Positions 53,076-64,000 of a stretch of 64,000 nt of DNA are shown here, one piece after another; within the stretch, counting starts at the first letter, position 1; each line of letters begins with the position of its first letter. The position numbers and the translations under genes are program-made. The DNA comes from Onchocerca volvulus (lineage: Eukaryota; Nematoda; Chromadorea; Rhabditida; Onchocercidae). The notes beneath the pieces were generated by a model, which had not been told where the DNA came from, did not search any database, and worked only from the letters and a program-made list of their open reading frames with translations. Location: assembly GCA_000499405.2 (NCBI GenBank), contig HG738137.1:21848603-21912602 (forward strand), in the 5' to 3' direction.

Positions 53076-54495
53076 TTAATGGTGGGACAGAATCAGAATT
53101 TCGAGAGGTCAATAAACATCACATTTCAGCAAAAAGCATCATATTCTAGCAGCATCTTATGACCTAATTATGAACTTGGTCAGAGTAGCGCATAATACTT
53201 TTTGGTTCAAGCAACATCAATACTCTTTAAAAAAAAAAAAAAAAACCATGATTCAAGAAAGCTTTTTAGATATTCGATTTAAATTCAAATCCTTACATGA
53301 GATCCGATAAGCTGTAGACATTTGTATGGAAAGAGCTGACGCTTTCGGAGAGGCTAGTTGCACTGAAATAACGAATTTTGAAATCTCTAAACGAGGCGTG
53401 TGATTTAATACTTGAAAAATTCTCCATGTCATTACCGTTATAGTCGAATAAAAAAGCGAAAGGTGAAATAACTTAATTCAAAGTATATTCAATTAAAGAG
53501 ATACCGACCGTATCCAATTTTCAACGCGATAAAGGGATTTTTTTTAATTTGATTTCCGCAATATAAATAATTATATTTCTCTGCATTTATTAAGCTTTTA
53601 ATTAACCACTAAAGCAGCTTAAATATTACATTTAAACTACACGTATACTTAGATTATTTATTTGATAGGTGAAAGTTATTTGAAAAATTTATAAACCACT
53701 TTAGAAAAGTCTTAGCTGTAGCACAGAACGTACTTAAGAAGTCATGGGCTTTTTTTTTTGCAATTCCACTGACAACAAAAAGTTCGAATTTTCTTTGCTT
53801 AAATTAATTTCTCATTTCTTCAAACTTTTCCAAAAAAAAATTTCCTGCAAGTATTTATTTATCGCAAAGTTAATGGAATGCTCTACAAGATTATACAATG
53901 TCTTTCAAAGCTATTTTATAACTTCTAACTCATGGTGTGAGTTTAAGTGTCATTGCTGACGTATTCATGATTTTTTTAAAAAGCAAAGAAAATTTTAAAA
54001 ACTGTCGCAGAGAAAATGGGTCAAAATGCTTTCATCTGCGGATCAACGGAATTTTTTTTTTTGTGTTGCAAATTTTTTTATTTAGATTTTTTTCATAAAT
54101 TGAGCCTAGTTATACCATTGAATACATAAAATTATACCATTGAATACCTTTCTGAGGAAATAAAACAACAATAAAACTCATTTGTCAGTACAAATTTTCT
54201 TATAATCGGATTATCCGGTATTATAGCTGATCCTATGTTCTTGAAAAATTTTCGCGAAATTAATCATAAAGCATTTTGTTTAACTGAACTGATTAGCCTG
54301 TTACTATCTGGCGTTTTTTGGCTTGTTTTAGGCCTTTTCACTATTTTTCTTCGAAGAGCAATTTCGGATGCGTTTATCCGCTTTGACTTTTATGTCATGG
54401 CGACTAATGTAAAAAAATTGCAATAAAACAAAAGATTTTTGTTTTTTTTACTTTTTTTCTTATAGTACAACAGTTCCAACTGTTACAATAATAAA

Positions 54496-57400
54496 ATGGA
54501 AAATTCGATGCGACAGAATCCTCTTCACATCGTTTCTATTGATACTGATGACATCTCTGTTGGTACTGCTGGTGACAGTGAGGTTAACTGGAGAAGAAAA
54601 CTTATGCTAAGTAATCATCAAAGATAGCTGCAACTTTACTCTGAACTAGTTTTTCCAACAATCATCATTTCTTCATCCTTTGGCTCCTTCTGCTCGCTAA
54701 AACTCTTTACTGTTAGCATTTCAAACTCAAGAATTTTTCAAATCTACAATCGAGACTTCTGTTCTGATTGTATTAACATAAAATCACCAACTCTTCCTAT
54801 CCCTTCCCATCTATTTATCTTATCCACAGTCTTCAAAGCAAACTAGCCAACTTACTCAGTCATTATCAAATAAAGTGAAGTGGAAAACAAGCAGCAAACT
54901 CAAGCTTGACAGTGTTCAATTTCTTCACCCCGACAGTCACCAGTGAAAGCAAACTTCAATCCGGTGAGGTTCCAGCTACATATTTGTGTTTTCAGTCCAG
55001 GAGTTGCTGATACATCTACATTTCAAGCAATCATTATGGAGGCTGGTTTTATTATCTCTTAATCATGATATTGATATGATGCCTATTTTTATCATTTCTT
55101 TTATTATTATTACTTTACAATGACAATTATTTCTCTTCGTTTTTCACAGCCTTTTATTATAACTTATCAACTAGTAATTAAATCATTCTGCTCTCTGAAT
55201 CAAAGATAATTTTCGTCCCATTTTTTTAGAAACAAATTAGTCTTTATTGTATTAACCATCATCTTCGTCGATAATTAAATACTGTAAAAAAGGTTCAACT
55301 TTATGTCTTTAATTTCATTCCTCGTCACAAAAGCTTTTCCGCCATCTGCCATTCCAGTCATCTATGAGGAAGGTCATGTCAAGGTGTAGTTGGTTTGCTT
55401 CTCGGCTTTCTCAGCCAACCCAATTTGAATATTTCTTGTGCACTTCTTGTTTACCGCACAGGTTTTTGTAATCCATTTTGTGGAGCTGACCATTCAGCGT
55501 TGCTGAAGTTGTTGTTGGTCATTTCGAGATTGAATTATTTATCTGCTTGATTCGTCATGATAGTTCATCTTATCCATGACTTCGGCTAACTCTGTTTGTT
55601 TCATTTCCAATACTTCTCATCCACTTTTCACTTGTCTGCGTTGAAGTTCAAATGACTCACATTCCTCTGAAATCTAAAGAATTCAGCCTCTATCTTTCTT
55701 TTCATTTTGCCTTTTCTTCTTCTATTGCTAAGTTCAGTTGATTTCAGTTTTCTATTCTGATCAAGAAAATGCAGTGAATATATCACTAATGAAGTGAAGT
55801 TGTTATCATTTGGTTGCATTTGCAATATATGTTTCAATTTTTTCCATAGCATCATTTTCAGTTACCGACCTTTCCTCATTCGGGTCCAAATCCACCAGAT
55901 TCCCTTATTTGCCATATTTGTCTCTTTTCTTCTTTGTATAGCAATTTAATTTTAGCAAACCTCTAAACTTCCAACCTCTGTAGTTCCTTTTTCTACATGA
56001 ACTTCATTCTTCTTGAACTTTTATTTCTCGACCGTCTCTCTTGCCATTTGCATTCATCTTTTACTGTAATGTTTCCTTTAAGTGTTCCTTTATTGAATAC
56101 TTCAAGTTCTATTATCAAAGGTCTTTTTCCGTAGTTGGACTTATTTATGTCTGTTTCGATATTTTTTTTATTTTAGAAATAAAGATTTGAGTCTGAAATT
56201 CCTTTATGATAACAGATTTGCTTTGAAGAGCATACCTATAAATAACAAATAAACTGTTTTTTCATATCTTTGCTGAGGCTTGCTCACTGGTCCTATTGTT
56301 TGGCCTTGAGTTCTGCTTTGGCCGTTCAGCAGAAGTTACAGATCTTATAACCTGTTTAGCAATGAATGTTTGAAACCACAACATTCTATCAGTACCTTTC
56401 GATTTGGGCCATTATCAAACTATTATCAAACCTATCTTTTCGGAGTACATATTCATGAGTAGATGATTCACTGAACTGATAGGATAAGATATCAAAATCA
56501 TATCAGATTGCGTTTCCATTCTGGCTACAATATTGTTCAACCAATGAAATTTTTAAAGAATAATTTCGTGCCGTACTTCGAAGATCGAAGATCGACATTA
56601 TCAATTTCTTTCATCCATTCAATTCGAAACTCTTGCCCTGCTTCTTGAAATTCTGATAGAGAAATCCTATCAATAATTTTTTATTTTTACTTGCTTTTCA
56701 CAATTTGTATAGTACTAAATAACAGAAATTGAAGAATAACTCGATTTCCAAATATGCCATTTGAGCACAAAAACTAAACAACGAGAGCATGGAGTAGATC
56801 ATTCGGATGTTTTTGAACTTCAATAGTGGAGTATTAAAATATGGACCAGATTAGAAGAATTGGATTCAATGAGCAAATTCATAACCAATATTCAAGACAT
56901 TAATGTTGGTAGAAATAAAACTGATGATTGAGCATAATATAATTCAGAAATGAAACAAAAGTTTAAAAAAGTTGAAAATTATAAATTCAAGTTCAAATTT
57001 TCTGCAAATAGAAATTCGCGATCGAACAAAGATCCAAATGTTCATTTTAGGATGATGCAGAAAATGAGCAGAAGCCGTCAAAGCGGAAGTGGAATTTAGA
57101 ACAACTTCGAGCCGGTGATACTTTTCTATCGATGCAAGCTGCTACAAATAAATATGATTCGCAAAAAGGTATGACTGCGCCTGGCATGCCACGATGGAAC
57201 GTAACCAAAGACAAACACCTCGGGTTTCAATTTATTTTTTAAAAACTTGAAAAATTATTGATTCTTATCAATTTTATATGCTGAGTTTAGATCAATGCAA
57301 TGAAGAAAAACGGCTGTTTTTTGAGTGATAAAATATCTGAAAGACACAAACTTGCTATGCATCCCAATAATATGAAATTGTTCAAAAAAGAATTCATTAC

Positions 57401-60122
57401 TCAGGAATCGTTAAATATAAACCACGATTAAAATGATTACTTGGGTAATTCCCAGAGATAATGTTTGTGATTCGTTGAAGGAAATAATTTCTGAGTAAAA
57501 GAAAAAGTAACTGACTGTTTCAGTTTTATAAATCCTGATCGAAAAAGTGAGGAATTGCTGAGAGCGCAATACGGTAGTAATCAATATGCATCGCAAAAAG
57601 GTATAAATTTGAGACTTGACTGAATATAAAGCTTCTTGTTTATCTATTTAAGATAATATTCATAAATCATTTTGAAAGAGTTTGCTTCGTTGTAGTACAT
57701 GTTTGGGTAAATTTAATCATAATTTATAACTAAAATAAGCAAGTTTACGTAATTCAGCCTGCATCATATTTCTTCCAATAATTTTGTAATCAATAATTCA
57801 ATTTTCAGGCTTAACACCAATTGGTGCATCACGAAGCCAAGTGCTAAAAGTAGAATATAAAAAAGATTGGGAGACAATATTTGATAAAAAGGGTGAAAAA
57901 CTCATACCTAAGCAGTCTGGTGATTACGGGTTGGCTACACAATCCGGAGAGGTCCTTTTATAATATTTTATACGAACAAATTGACATAAGCTTTTCTCAA
58001 ATTAAGCTGCTAAAATTTTTTAGCGTTCGATGGGTTCTCACCGAAATCAGGTACCGATTATTAGAGGACGCTTACCACGAGATCGACGTACACATGGAGT
58101 ATTATGTTATCAGTATGGTACCAACATATTCGCTTCTCAGCAAGGTATGAATACACCACCCGGTGTTGGTGCAGTTCGCCAAGCTACCATGGAAATCGAA
58201 GGACTTGGTTTCACGTTAGTTCTATAGAAAAGTATTTTATTTGCATCTCAATTTACTGTAATCAAAATTAGATCAAAGGGATTTCTTTTAATGACAAATT
58301 AAATTTTGCAAAGTTAGTCAGATAACTGAGTTTTTTTTCTTCACAGGGAGGATAATTTACGAAAAGGCACTGCATTTACACCGTGGTATTCGGGACAGAA
58401 CAAATTTGCTACTCAATCAGGTACTGGTGGTTTTTTGAAAGTTCGCGATATACTACCAAATTCAAAGGTATTTTCTTTTATTATTATTGCTGAAAAATCT
58501 TAAACTAGATTTGATATGAGTTTAACTATTTTAAGACTATTATATATTTATATTTTAAAAATGCATTTGGTAATATTGACTTGTTAGGAAAGTGCGGAAA
58601 TGTAGTAATCAAAAACAAGTTGTATAGCTGGAAGTATTAATCTTTGGGGTGAACAAGGCAAGAAGGTTGTGTAGAGAACTATTTATTTTTGATTTTAGAT
58701 TTTGCGACAGAGATTATCATGTGAACAAAATTAGAGTATACTTTGTTGTTTATAAACTATTTCAATAAATCTTTTTTAATTTCATTCCATGATGATCACT
58801 GAAGTAAAGTTCTAGGGCGGTAAAGAAATTGATGAAGCGTTGAAAATCAAATCGGAAGGCATTGTACCACTTCAGGCTGGTACCAACAAGCTTGCATCTC
58901 AGAAAGGCATGACAGGCTTTGGGACACCAAGAAACGTGCTGACAAAGCAAAAATGGAAAAAAGAATGGTTAATGCCGTTTTTGCTTTTACTGAAACAGTA
59001 AAACAATTATTTCCTTTTTTTTTTTTTTTTTTTATTCAGACTTATGACATCGAATTTTTACAATACTTTGAAAAATCCAGACTGACTTTTAATCCATTCT
59101 GGATAAAATTGAGCTAACAAATTTTTTCCATTTCCCTAAATTTGATGTAAATCAGGATTGAGGAGTATGAACAAGCGCTGCATGAATTTGAGGAAACTCG
59201 ATCGCCTGGCTCGGCATCTGCTGCTGATTCATCTGGACATCACAAGCATAAATCTGAGGAAAAGAGAGAAGTCAGAAAGACATTTTAATTCCTTGAAATT
59301 TAAACTGATTATTAATAAGAGCATTTTTTTAAAAAGTTCGACATTGCACTGTTAACAAAAATTGCAGTATTTTGGTTGTTAATTAGTAGGAAAAATCCCG
59401 CCACTGAAAGATCAATTTGGATTTTATAGCGAAGTTTGTTCTTAATTTTGAGGAATTTTAGAAGCCTGAGATATTTAAAAATTTGTTTAGAAAAATTCTC
59501 TAGCATAATATTTGATAGGACATAAAATGAATTCAGAGGGCAAATGCAGGAGTGTGCGACAATAACAAAAGTAGTGCTGTCATTGATGGCAACAGAACAA
59601 AGTTCTATTTTTTAATCTTACTAAAAATTAAAAAGATTTTCACAAATGACAATATTTAGAAGTAAAAAAGTTTGAATAATCATTCTGCTTCCTCTTTCAC
59701 TACAGCTTTTTATTCATTAGCAACTTATAAGTACGAAAGTGATAAAAAGACTGGCGCATTACAGAAATTTCTAACCAAATATTTATAGCCGAATTCAAAT
59801 GCCTAAAGGCAAGCATAAGTTTTCAGATGAAAGAAATCAAAACAGAGAAAGAAATGGAAGAGAAAGAAGACAGTTTAAAAGAGGAAAAGGTTACCCTTGG
59901 ACAATTTGTTTTCCTAAAAATAATGAATAATGAATTATAACATTATAATAACAGTGGAATTTGGACAGAAACAAACAATTTTAATTATAGATGGGAAAGG
60001 AGGAAGAAGATGAAAATGAAGAAAATGAAGAAGATGAAGAAGGAGAGGAGGAAGAGGAAGATGAAGAGGTAGAAGAAGATGAAGATGAAGAAGAGGAAAT
60101 GGAGGAAGAAGAAGAGGAATGA
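54496..60122 (+). CDS. Calponin-like-repeat (CLIK) protein, actin-associated
   Basis: Ten exons: 54496-54582, 57051-57223, 57524-57600, 57809-57951, 58024-58214, 58347-58467, 58816-58967, 59156-59270, 59827-59889 and 59991-60122. All are in phase, giving 417 aa. Six repeats of the calponin family type are visible: [19 protein letters not shown] (from about 57), [19 protein letters not shown] (102), [19 protein letters not shown] (149), [17 protein letters not shown] (190), [15 protein letters not shown] (239) and [19 protein letters not shown] (285). There is no calponin-homology domain. In nematodes such proteins (UNC-87, CLIK-1) bundle and stabilise actin filaments in muscle. The C-terminus (residues 315-417) is charged and ends in about 40 mostly Glu/Asp residues. 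Exon 1 follows a TTTCTTATAG acceptor, likely trans-spliced, and its link to exon 2 over a 2.5-kb intron is inferred from phase. Without splicing at 59270 the frame stops at 59288, giving a form without the acidic tail. Confidence 0.88.
55258..55620. repeat. 363-bp dispersed repeat, copy 2
   Basis: Second copy of the block at 25141-25503, same orientation, no indels, about 98% identical by eye. It lies in the first intron of the CLIK gene. Its flanks (to about 55.86 kb, perhaps to 56.6 kb) resemble those of copy 1 but are much more diverged. Confidence 0.85.
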
Positions 60123-62183
60123 TTCACATTAATACGTCTTGTATTGTCCAGGTGAAGCATCTCATTTATACCTGTGATAAAAATTGAAAAGAACAGTATT
60201 GGAAGTATTCTCTCAACAGATGACTCATCATAATATCCGAGCTTTTGTCATATCCCAGTTATTCTACGCTCATAATATTTAGCTTATTTCATTTTCATTT
60301 CTTGATTTCGAGTGTTTGATAGAATGTATTTTCTAGTTACCAGAATCTGAATCTCTGTATAGAGAAATAATTAGGCAACTTCTTTCGCGAACAGAATTGT
60401 CTTGTCTCGTTCAATCTTGTTGATCAAGTAATAAATTTTGAAAAATTTCAAGACAATTTCAGGCTGAAACACCATTCATAGCTCTGTACAATGATAACCA
60501 GTTGAAGAAATCAAAAAGCTTAATTGCGTTTAATTGGCAGGGAAAAGAAACTTCGAACTTAAAGATATTTATTGCACATTTAGATACTCTAAAATGGAAA
60601 AAGGGAATGAGATGATGAAAAAGGCATCGCTAGTATGCGTCTTCTATATTTTGTTAGTATAATCCGAGATTTGAGGAATCTTTCAGATAATCTGCTTTTG
60701 AGAATTCCTTCTATATTTCATGCTGGATAAGATATTCAGAAATGTCCTGAATGACTTCCAAAAATCCAAAATTGATGCTATATTGTTCGTCGCTAATATG
60801 ATACATAATATCGTTCATACAATAAGCAAATTGCACATTTCTGGTTTCAGTACCATCAGTTCTAGAAGTTAAACTGCTATGCTTAATACATCTACCTTAA
60901 ATCACGTAATTATTCTCACTAAAACTTTCTGGATCACTAAAGCAGCAGCTTCAGATTATGGATATTGTTACCAATAATTTTATCAGGAGGATTAAATGTA
61001 TTTTTTTTTCTTTTTTTTGTTTGTAGATAAGTTTGATTTGTTAAAATAAAATAAATAAAAATTCAGTAAAATGTCGTCATCAAATTTCGAATTATTTTTC
61101 GATGTATCGGGAAATAATTAAGAAATTCGACTTAAAATTAGTTAATAAACTAATATTCATCATTAGCCAAACATTTTATTCAGGGCCATAAATATTTCAA
61201 AAAACATGGAATCCAGAAAACTCCAAAACACAATATTACTATAACATATGTAATAAGACACCAACAATTAACTCCTTACGTCTTCGGATGCACTTATCAA
61301 CTTCGGTATTTACAGATCGGAAACTCAACGCAATCGATCTAATTCTAGTCAATCCACTTAAAAAAAAAACTTCATTATCTAGAGAACAATTCTTTAACAT
61401 AACTGATTGTTTTGCTTACTTATAACATCTCTCAGATGATAACTGTCATCAAATCTCATTTTGAAGTTTTAGATATATGAACTTTTTCATTAATGAATAA
61501 AGGTATATAGGATAGGAATAATTTTCGTAGGCATATTTTTGAGAATTCTGACAACTCAAAATATTATTACCAAAAATGTTGCAAATCAATTGAAATAAGC
61601 CTGGAATAAACTGAATGCATCAATGATCAAAACAAAAAACGAAACTGATTCTCCAAAAAGTCTTAAAAAGGAACACCCACAATTTTGCTACAGTCGTGCA
61701 GTCATATCCTCTCATAAAAACGTTTTACGTTGAACTCACTCAACCATGAACCAGCACGAAATTTTTGAAAGCTCTCTCGGCTGCCATGCTTAATCTTATA
61801 ATAAAGAATAATCCTTTTGCGAATTTGAAGAATATTCACGGCTTCCATGGCATGACTATAAAAAGATTTCACGTCCTAATTTGTATCTCGAAAAATTACA
61901 GCAATTTTGATTCACATGTATATTAAAATCGATATCAACTTCAGTGCAATCAAAGCGATCATTTAGCGTATATCGAAAACTCGCATTTGGTTGATGTATC
62001 CATTAAAAAGTGGAAACTCAACAAAACTACCTCTTTAAGCGTATATAAGTTATATGCTAATTAATGTGATTTGAATGATTGGATGTGTCAAATGATACAA
62101 ATATATTTATTCTTTTCAGTCAACAAACTATTAAAACAATTAAAAATAACAAGACAAAGTTACGTTTTTTGAACAAGACAAAG
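60123..62183. other. Intergenic between convergent CLIK and RPL35
   Basis: About 2 kb of AT-rich DNA holding both 3' UTRs. No exon structure was seen on either strand. Confidence 0.5.
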
Positions 62184-62187
62184 TTAC
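62147..62187. repeat. 17-bp tandem duplication at the RPL35 stop codon
   Basis: The sequence AACAAGACAAAGTTACG occurs at 62147-62163 and again at 62171-62187, separated by 7 bases. The right copy includes the reverse complement of the RPL35 stop codon. The duplication lies mostly in its 3' UTR and does not change the protein. Confidence 0.7.
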
Positions 62188-63255
62188 GCCTTTACAGCAT
62201 ATTTTCTCATTGGATACTTACGAAGTTTGGCAAGTTGCTTCTTTGTTTTCAAATTCATTTCGTGCTTAGTCAGTGCTCGACGCATCGCTCGTGTTTTCTT
62301 CGGTCGTATATCTAACGGTTTGAAATGTTTTCCCTTAAATTTCAATCATTCAATTTGAAAACATACATCTTAAGATTATATCCTAGTTTTATACAAGCTG
62401 GGTATTTTAGGAAATTTGATCCTGTTAAAGCCTAAAGCATATAATATTCTACTGCATGCCATATTGTTATTTAAAACCAGTTACTGTTTAAACATTTGCA
62501 AATTTTTCATAATCTTGTCAAAAAAGGAAAATAATGGATCCGAAAACTTTACATACTTCGAAAAAAATCATAATTACAAAAATTATTTATCGAATGGGAA
62601 AAATGGGGTTAGATGCAGAACGTGAACATGTAAAATTCAAAAATAGTGCCATTCTTACTGACGATGAATAATGTAATAATAAAGGGGAACAAGGTTCCGG
62701 CAGATTTTCTTATTGATATCCAGTCACATAAATTACATTTACAACGATCTATTGACGATTCGTAATAAAAACTAAATGCATCAATATATATCCCAAAAAA
62801 AGAAAGATTTTCAAAGAATCAAGAGAAAATATGTAAACTACTAAAACAACCTTGTAGAATTTCCTCAATTCCTGCTTCTGTGTTTGATTAATAACTGTCA
62901 AAATGCGAGCAATATTCTTTCGGACAGTACGAATCTTCGAAAGTTTCGAAGCACCTCCGCCAACTACTTTTGATACCTAAAATAAATATCGAGCATTTTC
63001 CATATCTTATAATAAACAGAAGAATGTAAAATGGATGTTGGACTATCCAAAATGTTAATTTTCAAAATAAAATCAAATGGTAATGGGCACTTGCTTTGAA
63101 CAATCAGAAAATGGTTTCGATTAGGGCTTTCAAGATAGGGCCGGAATCAAAAAATGAACCTGAAGTGAAGCAAGTTCCGTCTTCTGTTCATCAAGCTGTT
63201 TCGTTAACTCTTCCTTCTTTTTTCCTCTTAAGTCGCGGGCCTTAACTTTGGTCAT
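62184..63255 (-). CDS. rpl-35: Large ribosomal subunit protein L35 (uL29)
   Basis: Three exons on the minus strand: 63255-63160, 62976-62851 and 62333-62184, giving 123 aa, exactly the human length. It opens with [20 protein letters not shown] and continues with [20 protein letters not shown] and [14 protein letters not shown]. The end is [20 protein letters not shown] and finally RKYAVKA. uL29 sits by the polypeptide exit tunnel of the 60S subunit, where nascent-chain factors dock. The ATG follows a CTTTCAG acceptor at 63268-63274 by 12 bases, as expected for a short trans-spliced leader. The introns (517 and 183 bp) were checked for C/D snoRNA boxes and none was convincing. Confidence 0.97.
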
Positions 63256-64000
63256 CCTTCCTTTTTGCTGAAAGCAATACTCCAATATTTCTGACTTCGA
63301 AATTAAACCATGAAATATTATACATGCAACGATGACAGGAGATCAAAGCCAATTTATGAAGGATTAAAAAGATATGGCCTAAATGCATTTTGCTTTTTTC
63401 TTGTGACACATGACCTATCAATTTGTTCCTAGGATTTATGCTACAGCACATACCATTTATTTATCATTGATTTCGAATAGAAACAATGATAAGTAAATGA
63501 TCTTGAACAGAAATCCTAATAAAACAACAAATATTCGACAAAATAAACCAAACCTTTGCCTTAAAAAAAACTCCTGCCGAATCTCCCCTCTATTTTCCCC
63601 AACTTCCTATGTTCCTACCAAGCAGCAAACCAACAGTACGCCACAACAGAATGAAAATCCCATCCTAACCATGCTGATTTATATCGGTTGAAAGGGGAAT
63701 TGATGTGATTAGGTGAGGGAGTGAGAAGATTAAAATGAGGGGATGATAAGATTAGGATGAGAGGATGGCCAGTTCAGTGCAATATATAGAAAGACAAATT
63801 TGACAATGAGTTAATTTGTGATGGTATCAGAAGGTCAAAGTATTTCGCAACAGTGGTATGAAAGCTAAGAAAATCTGTGGATGCTTAACTCGGAGAGATT
63901 GTTGAGGTAGATTCGTACTTTCCCTTCTGATTTGTTCCACATTTTCTGATGCTGCCTGACAATGATTGCATCATATCGTTGTGAGCATTTTTGGCCAGTT
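63256..64000. other. Upstream region of RPL35
   Basis: Contains the probable trans-splice acceptor at 63268-63274 and then promoter-side DNA. A purine-rich stretch (repeated GAT/GAG, 63705-63765) is the only visible structure. The 64-codon plus-strand frame at 63497-63691 looks like chance. Confidence 0.4.

Larger units (their letters stand above)
50178..54495. other. Intergenic between NR6A and the CLIK gene
   Basis: About 4.3 kb including the NR6A 3' UTR. Several short exon-like frames occur: 50685-50735 after TTTCTGCAG, 51224-51409, 51541-51594 after TATTTTTAG, and 52839-53075. Each ends in its own stop, so they cannot belong to one transcript. A 15-bp inverted repeat lies at 52381-52422, and a small tandem duplication (ATACCATTGAATAC, twice) near 54112-54148. 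Confidence 0.45.

Noticed and set aside
62334..62850. Possible snoRNA in the RPL35 intron
   Set aside because: Ribosomal-protein introns often host snoRNAs, but no paired C/D boxes on the minus strand and no H/ACA fold were evident.
1..64000. Bacterial (Wolbachia) insertions, CRISPR arrays, rRNA
   Set aside because: Filarial genomes often carry Wolbachia fragments, but no long bacterial frames, regularly spaced repeats or rRNA motifs are visible here.

Overview
This window looks like nuclear DNA of a parasitic nematode, most likely a filarial worm (Brugia, Wuchereria, Onchocerca or Loa type). It is very AT-rich. Its genes are split into many small exons by introns that range from about 80 bp to several kb, much longer than the usual introns of Caenorhabditis. 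Several first exons follow directly on a strong T-rich CAG or TAG acceptor with no obvious upstream exon, as expected when a spliced leader is added in trans. One near-perfect copy of the nematode SL1 sequence is also present. I see no bacterial genes, tRNA, rRNA or CRISPR array. Species assignment is inference.

Layout. Eight genes can be reconstructed exon by exon, with reading phase agreeing across all junctions. (1) 701-2630, minus: eIF4E2/4EHP cap-binding translational repressor, 225 aa. (2) 5272-9183, minus: rhodopsin-class GPCR, 329 aa, with no NPxxY motif. (3) 14704-19603, minus: COMMD2, 224 aa. (4) 20538-22622, minus: two-domain FK506-binding prolyl isomerase of the ER, 272 aa, ending in NDEL. 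(5) 28073-33050, plus: histidine acid phosphatase-like protein, 440 aa, with a secretion signal and a hydrophobic C-terminus; two catalytic residues are missing. (6) 38686-50177, plus: NR6A (GCNF / Drosophila Hr4 / C. elegans nhr-91) nuclear receptor, 720 aa in 11 exons. (7) 54496-60122, plus: calponin-like-repeat (CLIK) actin-associated protein with six repeats and an acidic tail, 417 aa. (8) 62184-63255, minus: ribosomal protein L35 (uL29), 123 aa.

The genes do not form one pathway: translation (4EHP, RPL35), secretory folding (FKBP), trafficking (COMMD2), signalling and transcription (GPCR, NR6A), muscle (CLIK) and a secreted or surface protein (phosphatase-like). FKBP and COMMD2 lie head to tail on the minus strand about 0.9 kb apart and could be an operon pair, but this is not shown.

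The intergenic and intronic DNA holds mobile-element remnants. Helitron-like 3' ends (hairpin plus CTAG) occur at 31025-31052 and 47145-47172, the second abutting another element with perfect 19-bp terminal inverted repeats. A 363-bp repeat occurs twice in direct orientation 30 kb apart. There are also long A tracts. GC-richer islands near 13.1-13.7 kb and 36.9-37.5 kb may be promoters or unrecognised exons. The most unusual observations are the phosphatase-like protein with a damaged active site, the SL1-like sequence without a splice donor, and the near-identical repeat core inside diverged flanks.
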